Numbered from the stretch's first letter, positions 26,796-38,000 are shown. The stretch is DNA of 64,000 nt from Phytopseudomonas punonensis (GCF_900142655.1 NZ_FRBQ01000006.1:172988-236987), one strand, 5' to 3'. The notes: generated from the letters alone by a model not told the origin. Translations and numbers: made by a program.

Positions 26796-28432
26796 CAGGC
26801 CCTGAAGAAGCTCACCCGCTCGATCAGCCGACGTGCCAGCGACGACAGTTCCTCACTGGCCGCCGACACCTGGGTGGAGCCGGCCGTGGTCTGCACCGTG
26901 CTGGCGTGAATGCGGCTGATGTTCTGGTTGACGTCTTCGGCCACCAGGCTCTGCTGCTGAGCGGCGCTGGCGATCTGCGCGTTCATGTCCTTGATCGCGC
27001 CGACTTCCTGGCGAATCCGGCCCAGCGCCTGCTCGGTCTCGGCGGTCTGCGCGACGGTCTTGCGGGCCATCTCGCTGCTGGTCTGCATGATCTGCGCGGC
27101 GCCGCTGGCGCCGGCCTGCAGTTGTTCGATCATACTGCTGATTTCCCGGGTCGAGGTTTGTGTGCGGTTGGCCAGCGAGCGCACCTCGTCGGCTACCACG
27201 GCAAAGCCGCGGCCATGTTCGCCCGCGCGAGCAGCCTCGATGGCTGCGTTGAGGGCCAGCAGATTGGTCTGATCGGCGATCGCGGTGATCACCGCGATGA
27301 TTGTCTCGATGTTGCTGCTGTCGTGGGCCAGTTGCTCGACCTGCTCGGCAGCCGTGTCGAGCACCTTGGCCAGCTCCTGAATCGCCTGGCCGCCCTGGGT
27401 CACCAACTGGCTGCCGGTTTCCACTTCGCTATCGGCGTTGCGGGTAGCCGAGGCCGCGGTGCCGGCATAACCGGCCACTTCGTTGACCGTCGCCGCCATC
27501 TGGTTGATGGCCGCGGCCATCTGCTCGGCTTCTTCGGACTGCGCCTGCAACTGACGGTTGTTGCTGGCCGAGGTGGCGCGCAACTGATCGGAAGCCAGAT
27601 TCAGCTCGTTGGCGGCGCTGCGCACCTGGGCGATGGTATCGCCGAGGCGCGCGCTCATGTCCTTGACCGCGCCCATCACGCTGTTCGGGTAGCGGGTCTC
27701 GATGCGCTGATCGAGGGCGCCACCGGCCAGGCGCTGGATGACCTCGGCCACCTGGTGGGGCTCGGCGCCGAGCGTCGAGCGCAGGCGCCGGATGATCAGC
27801 AGCGAGATGACCACGCTGAGCAGGATCGCCACGCTGGTAACGGTCACGATCAGGAGGCCGAAGCCGCCCGCGGTTTCACGCACGCCATCCAGGCTGGTGG
27901 TGATGTCCTTTTCCTGCAGGTCGATAAAGGCGTTGATGCGTTTGAGCCATTCGGTATAGGCGGCCGCCACGTCCCGCGACAGCAGCGTGTGCGCGCCCTC
28001 GATATCGCCACTCTGACGCTGGCTGATCAGTTGCTGGGTCAGTTGGCGGGCGGTGTTTTCAATGGCCTTGATCTGGCTGAGCTGGCGCTGTTCCTCGGCG
28101 CTCGCGGTGCTGGCAGCGACCAGCTTGTCCAGCGGAGCAGCCGATTGCTGGTAGAAGGCGTTGAGACGCTCGATGTTCTGCAGTTGTTCGTTCAGCGCGG
28201 CGGGCTCGCGGGCCAGGACCAGATCACGGATAGCGATGGCACGATCGTGCACGCTGCCGCGGAAGTTGATCGCATAGCGCTGCTTTAGGCTGGCGCCGTC
28301 GTTGACTTCGCTGAGGCTGCTGTCGATCACCTGAACGCGCTGGATACCGACCAGGGCGACCAGAATCATCAACGACAATACCAGCCCGAAACCCATGGCC
28401 AGGCGCTGGGCGATCGTTAGTGGTTGCGACAT
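26795..28432 (-). CDS. Methyl-accepting chemotaxis protein (4HB sensor type)
   Basis: 545-aa chemoreceptor. TM1 about residues 10-32, a periplasmic four-helix-bundle sensor about 35-190, TM2 about 190-212, HAMP, then the long cytoplasmic coiled coil with the tip [19 protein letters not shown] that binds CheA/CheW. The ligand cannot be read from the sequence. It is the first of two chemoreceptor genes in the same direction (the other is at 28679), and both lie beside a GntR-controlled catabolic module, so a ligand related to that substrate is possible. Confidence 0.92.
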   Translation of the reverse strand: MSQPLTIAQRLAMGFGLVLSLMILVALVGIQRVQVIDSSLSEVNDGASLKQRYAINFRGSVHDRAIAIRDLVLAREPAALNEQLQNIERLNAFYQQSAAPLDKLVAASTASAEEQRQLSQIKAIENTARQLTQQLISQRQSGDIEGAHTLLSRDVAAAYTEWLKRINAFIDLQEKDITTSLDGVRETAGGFGLLIVTVTSVAILLSVVISLLIIRRLRSTLGAEPHQVAEVIQRLAGGALDQRIETRYPNSVMGAVKDMSARLGDTIAQVRSAANELNLASDQLRATSASNNRQLQAQSEEAEQMAAAINQMAATVNEVAGYAGTAASATRNADSEVETGSQLVTQGGQAIQELAKVLDTAAEQVEQLAHDSSNIETIIAVITAIADQTNLLALNAAIEAARAGEHGRGFAVVADEVRSLANRTQTSTREISSMIEQLQAGASGAAQIMQTSSEMARKTVAQTAETEQALGRIRQEVGAIKDMNAQIASAAQQQSLVAEDVNQNISRIHASTVQTTAGSTQVSAASEELSSLARRLIERVSFFRA

Positions 28433-28678
28433 CTTGGGCGTACCTATGGGAGAGAGAAAGCCGGCTCGATAGAACCGATCAGCGCGCTTGCAGGAGGCGT
28501 GAGCCGGGGAGCGCTGAGGCTAATCTTTCCATGGCGCAAAGCAAGCATTTTGTGCTGGCTAATTGATGCTATAGCGGGCCTCTATGGCCCGCCGTTCGAC
28601 TGGGGCGCCGGTATGCGGCGAGGCTGCAGGATCCGGCCGGAACGCGTGCGAGGTGGAGGCGTTCAGGCCGGGCATGCT

Positions 28679-30313
28679 TCAGATGCGGAACTGCCCCAGC
28701 AAACGACCGAGTTGCTCGGCCAGTTGTTTGAGATGCTGGCTGGCAGCGCTCGACTGATCGGCCGACTCGGCAGTGCTGTGGGCCAGGGCGGCGGTCTCGG
28801 TGACGTTCTGGTTGATGTCGTCGACCACGTGGGACTGCTGCAGCGTGGCGCTGGCGATTGAGGCGTTGAGGCCGGTCAGGTTGCGCAGTGATTGGGCGAT
28901 CTGCGCCAGGCTTTCACCGGCCTGGCTGGCCTGCTCGACAGTCAGGCGCGAGGCCTGGCTGCTGTCGCTGATAGCTTTCACCGCGGCCTGGGAGTTGCCC
29001 TGCAGGCGCTCGATCATGCCCTGAATTTCCGCAGTGGATTTCTGCGTGCGCTGGGCCAGCAGGCGCACCTCGTCAGCAACCACGGCGAAACCGCGACCCT
29101 GCTCGCCAGCACGGGCGGCCTCGATGGCGGCGTTCAATGCCAGCAGGTTGGTCTGCTCGGCAATCGAGCGGATCACTTCCAGCACGCCGCCGATCTGCGT
29201 GCTTTCGCTGGCCAGCGATTCGATCACTGCCACGGCCTTGTCGATGGTGGCGGACAGCTGGTCGATCTGCTTCAGGCTGGCGTCGATATTGTGCTGGCCC
29301 TGGCGCGCCTGCTCTTCGGCGGTGCGCACTTCGCTGGAGGCGTGTTCGGCGTTTTTGGCTACATCCTGCACGCCGTAGGTAACTTCGTTGACCGCGGTAG
29401 CGACCAGCTCCATCTGCTGGGCCTGCTGCTGACTGTGCCTCTGTGCTGCGTTGGAGATGTCGCCGAGCGAGTGGGCGGCCTGGTCGAGCGAGGAGGCGGA
29501 GTCGAGCAGTTGGCGAATCACCTGGCGCATCTTGCCGGTGAAAGCGTTGAAGTGCCCGGCCAGTGCGGCCAGTTCGTCGCGGCCCTGGTCATCGAGCTTG
29601 TGGGTCAGGTCGCCTTCGCCGCTGGCGATATTGGCCATGGCGGTGACCGCTTGCTGCAGCGGCACGGCGATGCTGCGCGAAATCATTACCACCAGGGCGA
29701 TCAGCAGCAGGGTGGCCGGCACGCCGATGGCCAGCGCCTTGAGCGCCTGGGATTTGAACTCGGCCTGCACGTCGTCGACGTAAACGCCCGAGCCGATGAT
29801 CCAGCCCCACGGCTGGAACAGCTCGACGTAGGAAATCTTCGGCACCGGCTCGCTGGCGCCCGGTTTCGGCCAGCGATAGTTGATCGGCCCGGCGCCCTGG
29901 CTTCGGGTGATGGTCACCATGTCGTTGAACAGTGCCTTGCCATCCGGGTCCTTGATGGCCGACAGGTTCTGCCCCTCGAGCTTGGCGTTGGTGGGGTGCA
30001 TGATCATGGTCGGCGTCTGGTCGTTGATCCAGAAGTACTCCTGGCCGCCGTAGCGCATGCCGCGGATCACCTCGATCGCCTGCTTCTGCGCCTGCTCACG
30101 GCTCAGTGTGCCGCCGGCTTCCAGGCTCTGGTAATACTTGAGAATGCCCACGGCCGTCTGCACCACGTGCTGAGTCTTCTCGGCTTTGCCGGCGTACAGG
30201 CCAACGCTGATCTGGTTGAGCATGTAGGCGCCGAGCAATATCAGCATCAGCACCGGCATTACGATGATGAGCCATAGACGACGATTGATCGGCAAACGAC
30301 GCAAGCTGTTCAT
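28679..30313 (-). CDS. Methyl-accepting chemotaxis protein with single Cache (sCache_2) sensor
   Basis: 544-aa chemoreceptor. TM1 about residues 13-33; the periplasmic Cache domain includes [26 protein letters not shown] and [13 protein letters not shown], typical of sCache_2 receptors for small organic acids. TM2 is followed by HAMP and the signalling tip [19 protein letters not shown]. The start at 30313 has AGGAA upstream. The 28433-28678 gap to the next chemoreceptor contains only a GCGGGCC/GGCCCGC hairpin (28574-28592). sCache_2 MCPs in pseudomonads sense C2 and C3 carboxylates. Confidence 0.92.
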   Translation of the reverse strand: MNSLRRLPINRRLWLIIVMPVLMLILLGAYMLNQISVGLYAGKAEKTQHVVQTAVGILKYYQSLEAGGTLSREQAQKQAIEVIRGMRYGGQEYFWINDQTPTMIMHPTNAKLEGQNLSAIKDPDGKALFNDMVTITRSQGAGPINYRWPKPGASEPVPKISYVELFQPWGWIIGSGVYVDDVQAEFKSQALKALAIGVPATLLLIALVVMISRSIAVPLQQAVTAMANIASGEGDLTHKLDDQGRDELAALAGHFNAFTGKMRQVIRQLLDSASSLDQAAHSLGDISNAAQRHSQQQAQQMELVATAVNEVTYGVQDVAKNAEHASSEVRTAEEQARQGQHNIDASLKQIDQLSATIDKAVAVIESLASESTQIGGVLEVIRSIAEQTNLLALNAAIEAARAGEQGRGFAVVADEVRLLAQRTQKSTAEIQGMIERLQGNSQAAVKAISDSSQASRLTVEQASQAGESLAQIAQSLRNLTGLNASIASATLQQSHVVDDINQNVTETAALAHSTAESADQSSAASQHLKQLAEQLGRLLGQFRI

Positions 30314-30584
30314 GGCGGCATTCCTGGCAATGTTGTTCTTATATTGGCTGCCGGTGCGAAACAGCAGCGATCTTTTAGCACCTGATAGCACTTAGATGGC
30401 ACGACGTAAATCGAAAAGATGCGGGCTTGATGTTTTTTAACGCCTTGGCCGAGAAAAGCTCTGGTTCGGGGATTTCGGATGTCGGACGCCCATTGGGCTA
30501 CAGCCTGAAAGCGGCCCGCTACGCGCCAAAAAGGCGCAGAGCGAGGCAGCGGTTGTGGTCGAGCGGAAGGGCGATTCGGTCGAA

Positions 30585-31313
30585 TCAGCAGATATCGATC
30601 TGATAGCGGAAATTGGCCGCCGCAGCGCGCGACAGGCGGTATTCCAGCGGGCTGCGGTCATAGCCCAGGGCGGTGCGTTCGATCACCACGATAGGGGCCC
30701 CCTGGCCGATGGCCAGCGAGTCTGCTATCTGCGCGTCGGCCGAGCCGACCGTAAGCGTTTCCCGCGCCGAGGCGATGCATTGGCCGCACTGCTTCTCGTA
30801 GAAGGGGTAGAGCAGGTCGCCAAAGGTGGCCGAGTCGATATCCATCAGCACGCCGAAACGCGAGGCGGGCAGCCAGATTTCCTCGTGAAACAGAGTGCGG
30901 TCTTCAACCACCCGCAGGCGCTCCATGTGCAGCACCTGCTCACCACTTTTCAGGGCGAGGGCCTTGGCGATCTCCTTGGAGGGCTTTTGCAGCGCCTTGG
31001 AGAGAATCCGGCTGGTTGGGATTTCCTGGCCACCACGGGCATTCACCTGGCGAAAGAAACGCGCCAGCGAGGCATCGAAATTCGGTCGCCGTACGAAGGT
31101 GCCACGGCCTTGGCTGCGCAGCAGCAGCCCCTCGTTCACCAGCGTATCCACCGCCTTGCGTACCGTGCCGATGGCTACACCGTAGAGCTTGGTCAGCTCT
31201 GCTTCGGTGGGTATTGGCGCACCAGGCGACCACTCGCCAGCGGCGATCTTGGCGAGCATTTCTTCGCGCAGTCGTTGGTAGAGCGGCAGGCGTTCATCGT
31301 ATCCGAGGGTCAT
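30585..31313 (-). CDS. GntR/HutC-family transcriptional regulator (UTRA domain)
   Basis: 242 aa. The N-terminal winged helix carries LPLYQRLREEMLAKIAAGEW and the recognition region PTEAELTKLYGVAIGTVRKAVD. The C-terminal UTRA effector domain includes LHEEIWLP-like LFHEEIWLPASRFG and the end YRLSRAAAANFRYQI. It is divergent from the amidohydrolase-transporter pair. A perfect 18-base palindrome at 31401-31418 in the shared intergenic region is a good operator candidate. Predicted to repress catabolic genes until a substrate-derived ligand binds. Confidence 0.9.
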   Translation of the reverse strand: MTLGYDERLPLYQRLREEMLAKIAAGEWSPGAPIPTEAELTKLYGVAIGTVRKAVDTLVNEGLLLRSQGRGTFVRRPNFDASLARFFRQVNARGGQEIPTSRILSKALQKPSKEIAKALALKSGEQVLHMERLRVVEDRTLFHEEIWLPASRFGVLMDIDSATFGDLLYPFYEKQCGQCIASARETLTVGSADAQIADSLAIGQGAPIVVIERTALGYDRSPLEYRLSRAAAANFRYQIDIC

Positions 31314-31400
31314 CGCGTCTTGGTGTCCGGTTGCAGGCTGGCGCCACTCTACCACCGGCAGATCGATTGACAGAATGGCTGAGTCGAATATATGGTCAAC

Positions 31401-31418
31401 TATTCATATATATGAATA
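31401..31418. promoter_or_regulatory. Perfect 18-bp palindrome, candidate GntR operator
   Basis: TATTCATATATATGAATA is fully self-complementary and lies 67 bases before the amidohydrolase ATG and 88 bases from the gntR start. GntR-family operators are usually palindromes of this kind placed in the divergent promoter region. The AT-rich surroundings would also suit a -10 region. Confidence 0.6.
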
Positions 31419-31484
31419 CATGTCGTGATAACAAGGGTCAGCCCCTGATGCTGGCCTTCACAACAATCGATCAGGTACGCCTCA

Positions 31485-32315
31485 ATGAGCACTTCCAGCC
31501 CTGCCATTACCGGCATCGACACCCATGCGCATATCTTCCGCCAGGATCTGCCGATGGTCGCCAACCGTCGTTACAGCCCCGCCTACGACGCGCTGGTCGA
31601 GCAATACCTCGCCCATCTGGACGCCCATGGACTGTCCCATGGCGTGCTGATTCAGCCGAGCTTCCTCGGTACGGATAACAGCTTCATGGTCGAGGCACTG
31701 CGCCGCTATCCCGAGCGCCTGCGCGCCGTGGCGGTTGTCGATTTGGCCGTTAGCGACGCAGAGCTGGACGAACTCGCCGCCGCAGGCGTGGTGGGCATTC
31801 GCCTGAACCTGATCGGCAAGGGGCTGCAGGACTACACGGGCCCGGCGTGGAACCACTTGTTCGCGCGCCTGGCCCGTCGTGGCTGGCAGGTGGAAATCCA
31901 GCGTGGCATTGAGGATCTGGCGCAAGTCGTGCCAGCCATCGTCGCCACGGGCGTCAACGTGGTCATCGACCATTTCGGCCTGCCCACCGGCGGTATCGAT
32001 GCACAGAACCCCGGCCACCAGGCGTTTCTGCAGTTACTGGGCGACTCGCGTGTATGGCTGAAGTTGTCGGCTGCCTACCGCAGCAACACCGACCCGGTGC
32101 AGTCCTCTGCCGTGTTGGCGCAGGTACGTGAGGCGGCCGGCGGCAGTGAGCGTTTTCTGTGGGGCAGCGATTGGCCCAACACCCAGTTCGAAGATCGGAC
32201 AGACTATGCCGAGCAGTTCGAATTGATCGAGGCGCTGTTGCCGGATGCGGCCGAGCGTCATCAGGTTCTGGTCGCCAACCCAGTGCGCCTTTTCGGTTTC
32301 TCCAACAACCGCTGA
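31485..32315 (+). CDS. Amidohydrolase family protein (COG3618/LigI-like lactonase)
   Basis: 276-aa TIM-barrel metal-dependent hydrolase. The HxH metal motif is GIDTHAHIF, a later ligand set is NVVIDHFGLPT, and the C-terminal Asp is in WGSDWPNTQ. This is the amidohydrolase-2 branch that includes 2-pyrone-4,6-dicarboxylate lactonase and sugar-acid lactone isomerases/hydrolases. Next to a dicarboxylate-type transporter and a GntR regulator it probably opens a lactone of an imported acid. The exact substrate is unknown. No signal peptide. Confidence 0.85.
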   Translation: MSTSSPAITGIDTHAHIFRQDLPMVANRRYSPAYDALVEQYLAHLDAHGLSHGVLIQPSFLGTDNSFMVEALRRYPERLRAVAVVDLAVSDAELDELAAAGVVGIRLNLIGKGLQDYTGPAWNHLFARLARRGWQVEIQRGIEDLAQVVPAIVATGVNVVIDHFGLPTGGIDAQNPGHQAFLQLLGDSRVWLKLSAAYRSNTDPVQSSAVLAQVREAAGGSERFLWGSDWPNTQFEDRTDYAEQFELIEALLPDAAERHQVLVANPVRLFGFSNNR

Positions 32316-32324
32316 TCCCATTCG

Positions 32325-32339
32325 AACAACAACAGGAAG
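32325..32339 (+). promoter_or_regulatory. CA-motif (Hfq/Crc type) overlapping the ribosome-binding region of the transporter
   Basis: AACAACAA at 32325-32332 fits the AANAANAA catabolite-activity motif bound by Hfq with Crc in Pseudomonas mRNAs, and is immediately followed by the Shine-Dalgarno-like AGGAAG (32334-32339) in front of the ATG at 32348. This arrangement usually gives translational repression while preferred carbon sources are available. Confidence 0.5.
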
Positions 32340-32347
32340 CCTTCATC

Positions 32348-33649
32348 ATGATGAGCATGCTCGTCGTCGCGGCCATCGTCGCTGCCGTCGCACTCGGCTA
32401 CAAAACCAAGATCAACATCGGTCTTTTCGCCATTGCTTTCGCCTACCTGATCGGCTGCTTCGGCATGGGGCTGAGCCCGTCCGATGTCATCGGCATGTGG
32501 CCGTTGAAGATCTTCTTCGTGATCTTCTCCGTCTGCCTGTTCTACAGTTTCGCCACGGTCAACGGCACCCTGGAGAAACTCGCCGAGCATCTGATCTACC
32601 ACTGCCGGCGGGTGCCACAATTGCTGCCGTTCGCGGTGTTCTTCACGGCCACTGTGATCGCCGCGATGGGCGCCGGTTACTACACGGTGCTGGCGTTCAT
32701 GGCGCCGATCACCCTGCTGCTCTGCCAGCGCACCGGCATGGGCCTGATCGTCGGCGGCATGGCCGTGAACTATGGCGCCTTGAGCGGTGCCAACTTCATG
32801 TCCAGCCAGAGCGGCATCATCTTTCGTGGCTTGATGACCAACGCCGGTATAAGCGACAACGATGCCTTCATCAACGCCACCGGCATTTTCCTGAGCACCC
32901 TGGTCATCCCCTTGCTGGTGATCAGTGTTTTCGTGTTCCTGACCCGTGAAGGTCGCGCCATGAAGGCCTCGGTTTTCGAGGCCAGTGCGCCCGCCGCGCT
33001 CAAGCGTGAGCAGAAAATCACCCTTTGGCTGACCTTGGCGATGATGGCCATCGTGCTGGCCGCACCCATTGCCCATATCGCGCTGCCGGATAACGGCACC
33101 ATCACCTTCATCAACTCGAAGATGGATATTGGCCTGATCGCCAGCATCTTCTCGGTCATCGCCCTGCTGCTCAAGCTGGGCGACGAGCGCAAGGCCATGG
33201 CCTCGGTGCCCTGGGGCACGCTGATCATGATCTGCGGTGTGGGCATGCTGATCTCGGTGGCAATCAAGGCCGGCACCATCGACCTGCTGTCGTCGTGGAT
33301 TGGCGGCAGCATTCCGCCGATTCTGGTGCCGGTGGTATTTGGCGCGGTCGCGGCGTTCATGTCGCTGTTCTCCAGCACCCTGGGTGTGGTTACGCCAGCG
33401 CTGTTCCCGATGGTGCTGCCCATCGCCCAGGCCATGGGGTTGGAGCCGATGGTGCTGTTCATCGCCATCGTGGTCGGTGCTCAAGCCACATCGATTTCGC
33501 CGTTCTCCTCGGGTGGCAGCCTGATCCTCGGCTCGTGCACCTCGGAGCAGAGCCGCGCCACGCTGTTCCCGCAGCTACTGTTCAAGGCCGCGCCCATCGG
33601 TTTCGTGGCGGCGCTGGTGTTCAACGTGGTACTGACCTTCGTCTACTGA
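32348..33649 (+). CDS. SLC13/MatC-like anion (dicarboxylate) transporter
   Basis: 433-aa permease with about 11-12 membrane segments. It resembles the ion-transporter superfamily members MatC and DcuC-like carriers: the N-terminal MSMLVVAAIVAAVALGYKTK segment, the ANFMSSQSGIIF re-entrant-like stretch and the AQATSISPFSSGGSLILGS motif near the C-terminus. It follows the amidohydrolase by 32 bases, so the two form an operon for uptake and hydrolysis of an organic acid. An intrinsic terminator follows the stop. Confidence 0.85.
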   Translation: MMSMLVVAAIVAAVALGYKTKINIGLFAIAFAYLIGCFGMGLSPSDVIGMWPLKIFFVIFSVCLFYSFATVNGTLEKLAEHLIYHCRRVPQLLPFAVFFTATVIAAMGAGYYTVLAFMAPITLLLCQRTGMGLIVGGMAVNYGALSGANFMSSQSGIIFRGLMTNAGISDNDAFINATGIFLSTLVIPLLVISVFVFLTREGRAMKASVFEASAPAALKREQKITLWLTLAMMAIVLAAPIAHIALPDNGTITFINSKMDIGLIASIFSVIALLLKLGDERKAMASVPWGTLIMICGVGMLISVAIKAGTIDLLSSWIGGSIPPILVPVVFGAVAAFMSLFSSTLGVVTPALFPMVLPIAQAMGLEPMVLFIAIVVGAQATSISPFSSGGSLILGSCTSEQSRATLFPQLLFKAAPIGFVAALVFNVVLTFVY

Positions 33650-33664
33650 GGCGAATATCGGCCA

Positions 33665-33695
33665 TAAAAAACCGCAGCCTGGCTGCGGTTTTTTT
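33665..33695. terminator. Intrinsic terminator after the transporter gene
   Basis: AAAAAACCGCAGCC pairs with GGCTGCGGTTTTTT around a very short loop, giving a GC-rich stem flanked by A and T tracts. It can act in both directions between the transporter and the convergent PQQ dehydrogenase gene. The following bases (33705-33735, GTAGCCCGGGTTGAG and onward) resemble a short palindromic repeat common in pseudomonads. Confidence 0.85.
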
Positions 33696-33743
33696 GTGGC
33701 CCCATGTAGCCCGGGTTGAGCAAAGCGATACCCAGGAACCCGA

Positions 33744-34871
33744 TTATTTGGGCAGCAACTCCAGCAGCCGACCACCGCTGCCGTCTTCCAACAGCCACAC
33801 GCTGCCATCCGGGCCTTGCTCCACTTCGCGGATCCGCGCGCCCATGTCGTAACGCTCGGCCTCGCGGGCGTTGTCGCCGTCGAACGCCACGCGCACCAGC
33901 GACTGGGAAGAAAGTCCACCGATCAACCCCGCGCCGTTCCAGCCAGGAAAACGCTCACCCTGATAGATCACGAAGCCAGCTGGGGAAATGACCGGGTTCC
34001 AGGTGATCTTCGGTGCTTCGAATTCCGGGCGGGTGTCGTGATCGGGGATCGGCTTGCCGCCGTAGTGATCGCCGTTGGAAACCTCCGGGTAGCCGTAGTT
34101 TTCGCCGCGCTTGATCAGGTTCAGCTCATCGCCACCGGCTGGGCCCATCTCGTGTACCCACAGCTTGCCATCGGCCGCGAAGGCGATGCCAAGCATGTTG
34201 CGGTGGCCCAGCGACCACACCTGTGCGGCCACGCCACCCTGATCGGTGAAGGGATTGTCGCCCGGCAGGCTGCCGTCATCGTTGAGGCGCACGAGCTTGC
34301 CGAGGTTGGCTTTCATGTCTTGCGCCGGAGTGAATTTTTGCCGCTCGCTGGAGGTGATCCACAGCTTGCCGTCAGGGCCGAAGGCCAGGCGATGGCCGTA
34401 GTGGCCGCTGCCACTGACTTTTGGTGTTTGCTGCCAGATCACGCTCAGCTCGGTCAGCGCGCCGCCGCCATCTTCATTGAGCTGCAGCTTGGCACGCGCT
34501 ACTGCGGCGCCACGGGTATCGCCGTCACCAGCTTCGGCATAGCTGATATAGACATAGTGATTGTTGGCGAAGTCCGGGTGCAGGATCACGTCGCCAAAGC
34601 CACCTTGGCCGCCGTAGGCCACTTGCGGCACACCGGCGATGTCGTGGCTCTTGCCGGTCTTGGGATCGATATGCTTGAGCGCACCACGTTTCTCTGTGAC
34701 CAGCAGCGTGCCGTCGGGCAGGAAGGTCATGGCCCACGGCTCGTCGAGGGTGGCACGTGTTTCTGCGGTGAACGGCCATTGTGCCTGGGGCAGGGCATCG
34801 GCGGCCTGGGCGCTGAGGGTGGCGAGACTGAGTGCGATACCACCGAGCAGATGATGAACAGGACGGGCCAT
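33744..34871 (-). CDS. PQQ-dependent soluble aldose sugar dehydrogenase family protein
   Basis: 375 aa with a signal peptide (residues 1-23, ending LSAQA). Six-bladed propeller of the glucose/sorbosone dehydrogenase type (YliI/Asd). Landmarks are [24 protein letters not shown], the [16 protein letters not shown] segment and the metal/PQQ-site regions [15 protein letters not shown] and [13 protein letters not shown]. The start at 34871 has AGGAGA upstream. It would oxidise sugars in the periplasm with PQQ, feeding electrons to the respiratory chain. Monocistronic, convergent with the transporter and divergent from sbcC. Confidence 0.9.
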   Translation of the reverse strand: MARPVHHLLGGIALSLATLSAQAADALPQAQWPFTAETRATLDEPWAMTFLPDGTLLVTEKRGALKHIDPKTGKSHDIAGVPQVAYGGQGGFGDVILHPDFANNHYVYISYAEAGDGDTRGAAVARAKLQLNEDGGGALTELSVIWQQTPKVSGSGHYGHRLAFGPDGKLWITSSERQKFTPAQDMKANLGKLVRLNDDGSLPGDNPFTDQGGVAAQVWSLGHRNMLGIAFAADGKLWVHEMGPAGGDELNLIKRGENYGYPEVSNGDHYGGKPIPDHDTRPEFEAPKITWNPVISPAGFVIYQGERFPGWNGAGLIGGLSSQSLVRVAFDGDNAREAERYDMGARIREVEQGPDGSVWLLEDGSGGRLLELLPK

Positions 34872-35036
34872 GGCAGATTTCTCTCCTAATGAGCGGGCCT
34901 CACACGTTACCCGCGCGCCCGGGATGTAACCGCAGGTTTTTGTTACCACGCGCGTCAGGGCGCGGCCTCATCCACGTCAGCCGGCAACAGTGCCACAATA
35001 GCCGCCTGCCTTTGAATCGAGCCAAACCACCTTTCC

Positions 35037-38000
35037 ATGAAAATCCTCAGCCTGCGCCTGAAGAACCTCAACTCGCTGAAGGGCGAGTGGAAGATCGATT
35101 TCACCACCGAGCCGTTCGCCAGCAATGGCCTGTTCGCCATCACCGGGCCGACCGGCGCGGGCAAGACCACGCTGCTCGATGCCATCTGCCTGGCGCTGTA
35201 TCACCGCACCCCGCGTATGGACAAGGTCGGCGGTGAGAACGAGCTGATGACCCGGCATACGGCCGAGTGCCTGGCCGAGGTCGAGTTCGAGGTGAAGGGC
35301 CAAGGCTACCGCGCCTTTTGGAGCCAGCGCCGCGCCCGCGACAAGGCCGATGGCGCGCTGCAGGGCGCCAAGGCTGAGCTGGCAAAGCTGGACGGCGAGA
35401 TCATCACCGACAAACTCAGCGAAAAGCCCAAAGAAGTGGAGCGTCTGACCGGCCTGGATTTTGGCCGTTTCACCAAGTCGATGCTGCTGGCCCAGGGCGG
35501 CTTCGCGGCGTTTCTGGAAGCCTCCGCCAACCAGCGCGCAGAGCTGCTCGAAGAACTGACAGGCACTGATATCTATGGGCTGATTTCCCAGCGTGTATTC
35601 GAGCATACCCGCGAGGTGAAAACCGGCCTCGACCAGCTGCGTGCGCGTGCCGAGGGCGTCGAGTTGCTGGATGACGGGCAGCGCCAGGCGCTCGCCGACG
35701 AAGCGGCGCAGTTGGCGGTCGAGGAGGGCACGACACAAACAGCCTTCGTCGAGGCCGGTCGACAGCGCCAGTGGCTGACCGACCTGGCGCGCGCTGAAAC
35801 GCAGGCTACCGCGGCGGCAACTCAGGTCGAGGTGGCCACCCAGGCCGAACAGGATGCCGCTGGTGAGCTGAAACGTTTGCATAGCAGCGAGCCTGCGCAG
35901 CGCCTGCAACCGGTTTATCAGGCGCGACGTGAGGCCGCTCGGGCACTGGCAGCCAGTGAAGAGGAACAGCGCGCCCATCGACAGCAACTTGCCGAGGCCG
36001 AACAGCGGCTGCGCGAAAATCTGCACCAGGCCGCCAAGGCTAGCGCAGCGGTTGCCCTGGAAAAACACCAGGCGTTGCAGCGCCTGGACGACGAGTGTCG
36101 TGCCCTCGATACGCAGTTGCAGGCCTCGGCTGAGCATGAGCGCCTGAGCGCCCAACTCAGCGGCTGGCAGCGCGCCTTCGAGGTGCGCGATCAGGCCAAT
36201 CAGGCGATTGCTGGGTTGCAGGCCAGGCAGCAGGCGGGCGCCGATCAGCTCCAGCAGTTTGAGCTCAAGCTGAACAGCCTCGCGCAGTCGATGCAGGCCG
36301 TGGCCCAGGCCAAGGTCGATGCCGAACAGCGGGTTGCCGAAGTGCAAGGGCGTTGGCAAGCCGCGCTGGCTGGTCGCAGCGAAAGCGACTGGCGTACTCA
36401 CTGGCAGCAGGTGCATGCCCGCGGCAGTGCGCTGGAGCAACTCGCGCAGTTGGCCGAACGGCGCGCCCAACTCACCCAGAAATTGCAGCTCGTTACCACC
36501 AATCTCAGCAAGCAGATGCAAGGCCTGGGTGAGCGCGAAGCGCAACGCACGGCCCTGCGCGAGCGCTACCGCGAGGTGAAACAGCGGCTGAGCGATCAGG
36601 ACAAATTGCTTGAGCAGGAGCAGCGTATTCAGGCGCTGGAGGCTTATCGTGCGCAGCTGCAGGCTGATGAGGCGTGCCCGCTTTGCGGCTCCACCGAGCA
36701 CCCGGCCATCGCCGCCTATCAGGCACTGGATGTTTCGGCCACGCAGCGCGAGCGCGATGAGGCGCGGCAGACCCTCGAGGCATTGACCGAGCAGGGTCAG
36801 AACCTGGGCAACCAGGTCGCTGCGCTGGAGAGCCAGGTGACGCAAAGCCGTGAGCAGGAGCAGGACCTGCAGCGCCAGCTCGACGCGCTAGCGGCTGCCT
36901 GGCAGCGCCAGGGCGAGGTGCTCGAGCCATTACCCGATGACGAGTCGTCGCTCGCCGCTGCGCAAACGCGGCAGATCTCCGAGCGTGTCGAAGTCGACGC
37001 GACCCTGAAGCAGCTCGACAGCCTCAAACAGGAGCTTGAACGCGCACGCCAGGACGCCACGATCAGCAGCCAGAAACACGTGGCGGCCCAGCAGCAACTG
37101 GGCGCTGTCGAGCACGACCGCGATCTTGCCCTGGCGGCGCAGAAAGCGCTGGATGAACAGCTTGCGGCGCAGCGCCAGCATCACGGGCAGGTCGCGGCCG
37201 AGTTAACGACGCAACTCGCCGCCTTTGGTCATCCGTTACCCGAGGATGGCGCGAGCTGGCTGGCGGCGCGCAAGGCCGATGCCGAGCGCTGGCACGAGGC
37301 TGGGCGACGGCGGCAGGCACTGGCGCAACAGCAGCCCGCATTGCTGCATCAGGCCAGCGAGGCCGACAAGTGCGCAAAGCAGTGGCGAGCGCGCTGGCAC
37401 GAGGCGGGCGGTGAACCCATCGTCGCCCAACCACTCGACGAGGCGGCAGCGCAGCTCGAATCCGCCGAGGCCGGGTGGCAGAGAGCAGAGCGTCGCTGTC
37501 TGGAGCTGCGCATCACCCTGGAAGGCTTTGCTAAGCGCGAGATTGCTCTGCGCGAGGCCGAGCAGGCTACGGTGGCGCAGTGGCAGGCGGCGTTGGCGAG
37601 CAGCCCGTTCAGCGATGAACGCGAGTTTCTTAGCGCCTCTCTCGATGATGCGCAGCGCGAGCAATTACAGGCGCTCAAGCAGCGCCTGGAAAAAGCCCAG
37701 ACCGAAGCGCGGGCGTTGCATGCTTCGGCTCAGGCACAACTGACCGCGCTGCGTGCCGAGCCGCAGACCGAACACAGCGCCGACTATCTGGATGAATACC
37801 TGCAGAGTCTGCAAACAACCTTGAAGCAACTCGGCCAGCGCCAGGGTGAGATTCGCGGGCAGCTGCAGGGCGATGACCAGCGCCGGCTCAACCAGCAGGC
37901 GCTGTTCGCGGCCATCGCCGCGCAACAGCTCGAATACGACAGCTGGCAGCAGCTCAACAGCCTGATCGGCTCGTCCGATGGCGCCAAGTTCCGGCGCTTC

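Noticed and set aside
28574..28592. GCGGGCC/GGCCCGC hairpin between the two chemoreceptor genes
   Set aside because: No T-tract on either strand; may be an mRNA structure, but not supported as a terminator.
26633..30277. Long plus-strand frames opposite both chemoreceptor genes (26633-28288 and 28892-30277)
   Set aside because: Mirror frames of strongly biased MCP coding sequence, without family resemblance.
30523..30537. GCGCC-AAAAA-GGCGC hairpin after gntR
   Set aside because: Stem of only five pairs and no clear U-run; too weak.
31381..31420. AT-rich patch suggestive of an AT-rich island
   Set aside because: Only about 40 bases long; explained as the operator/promoter region of the GntR module.
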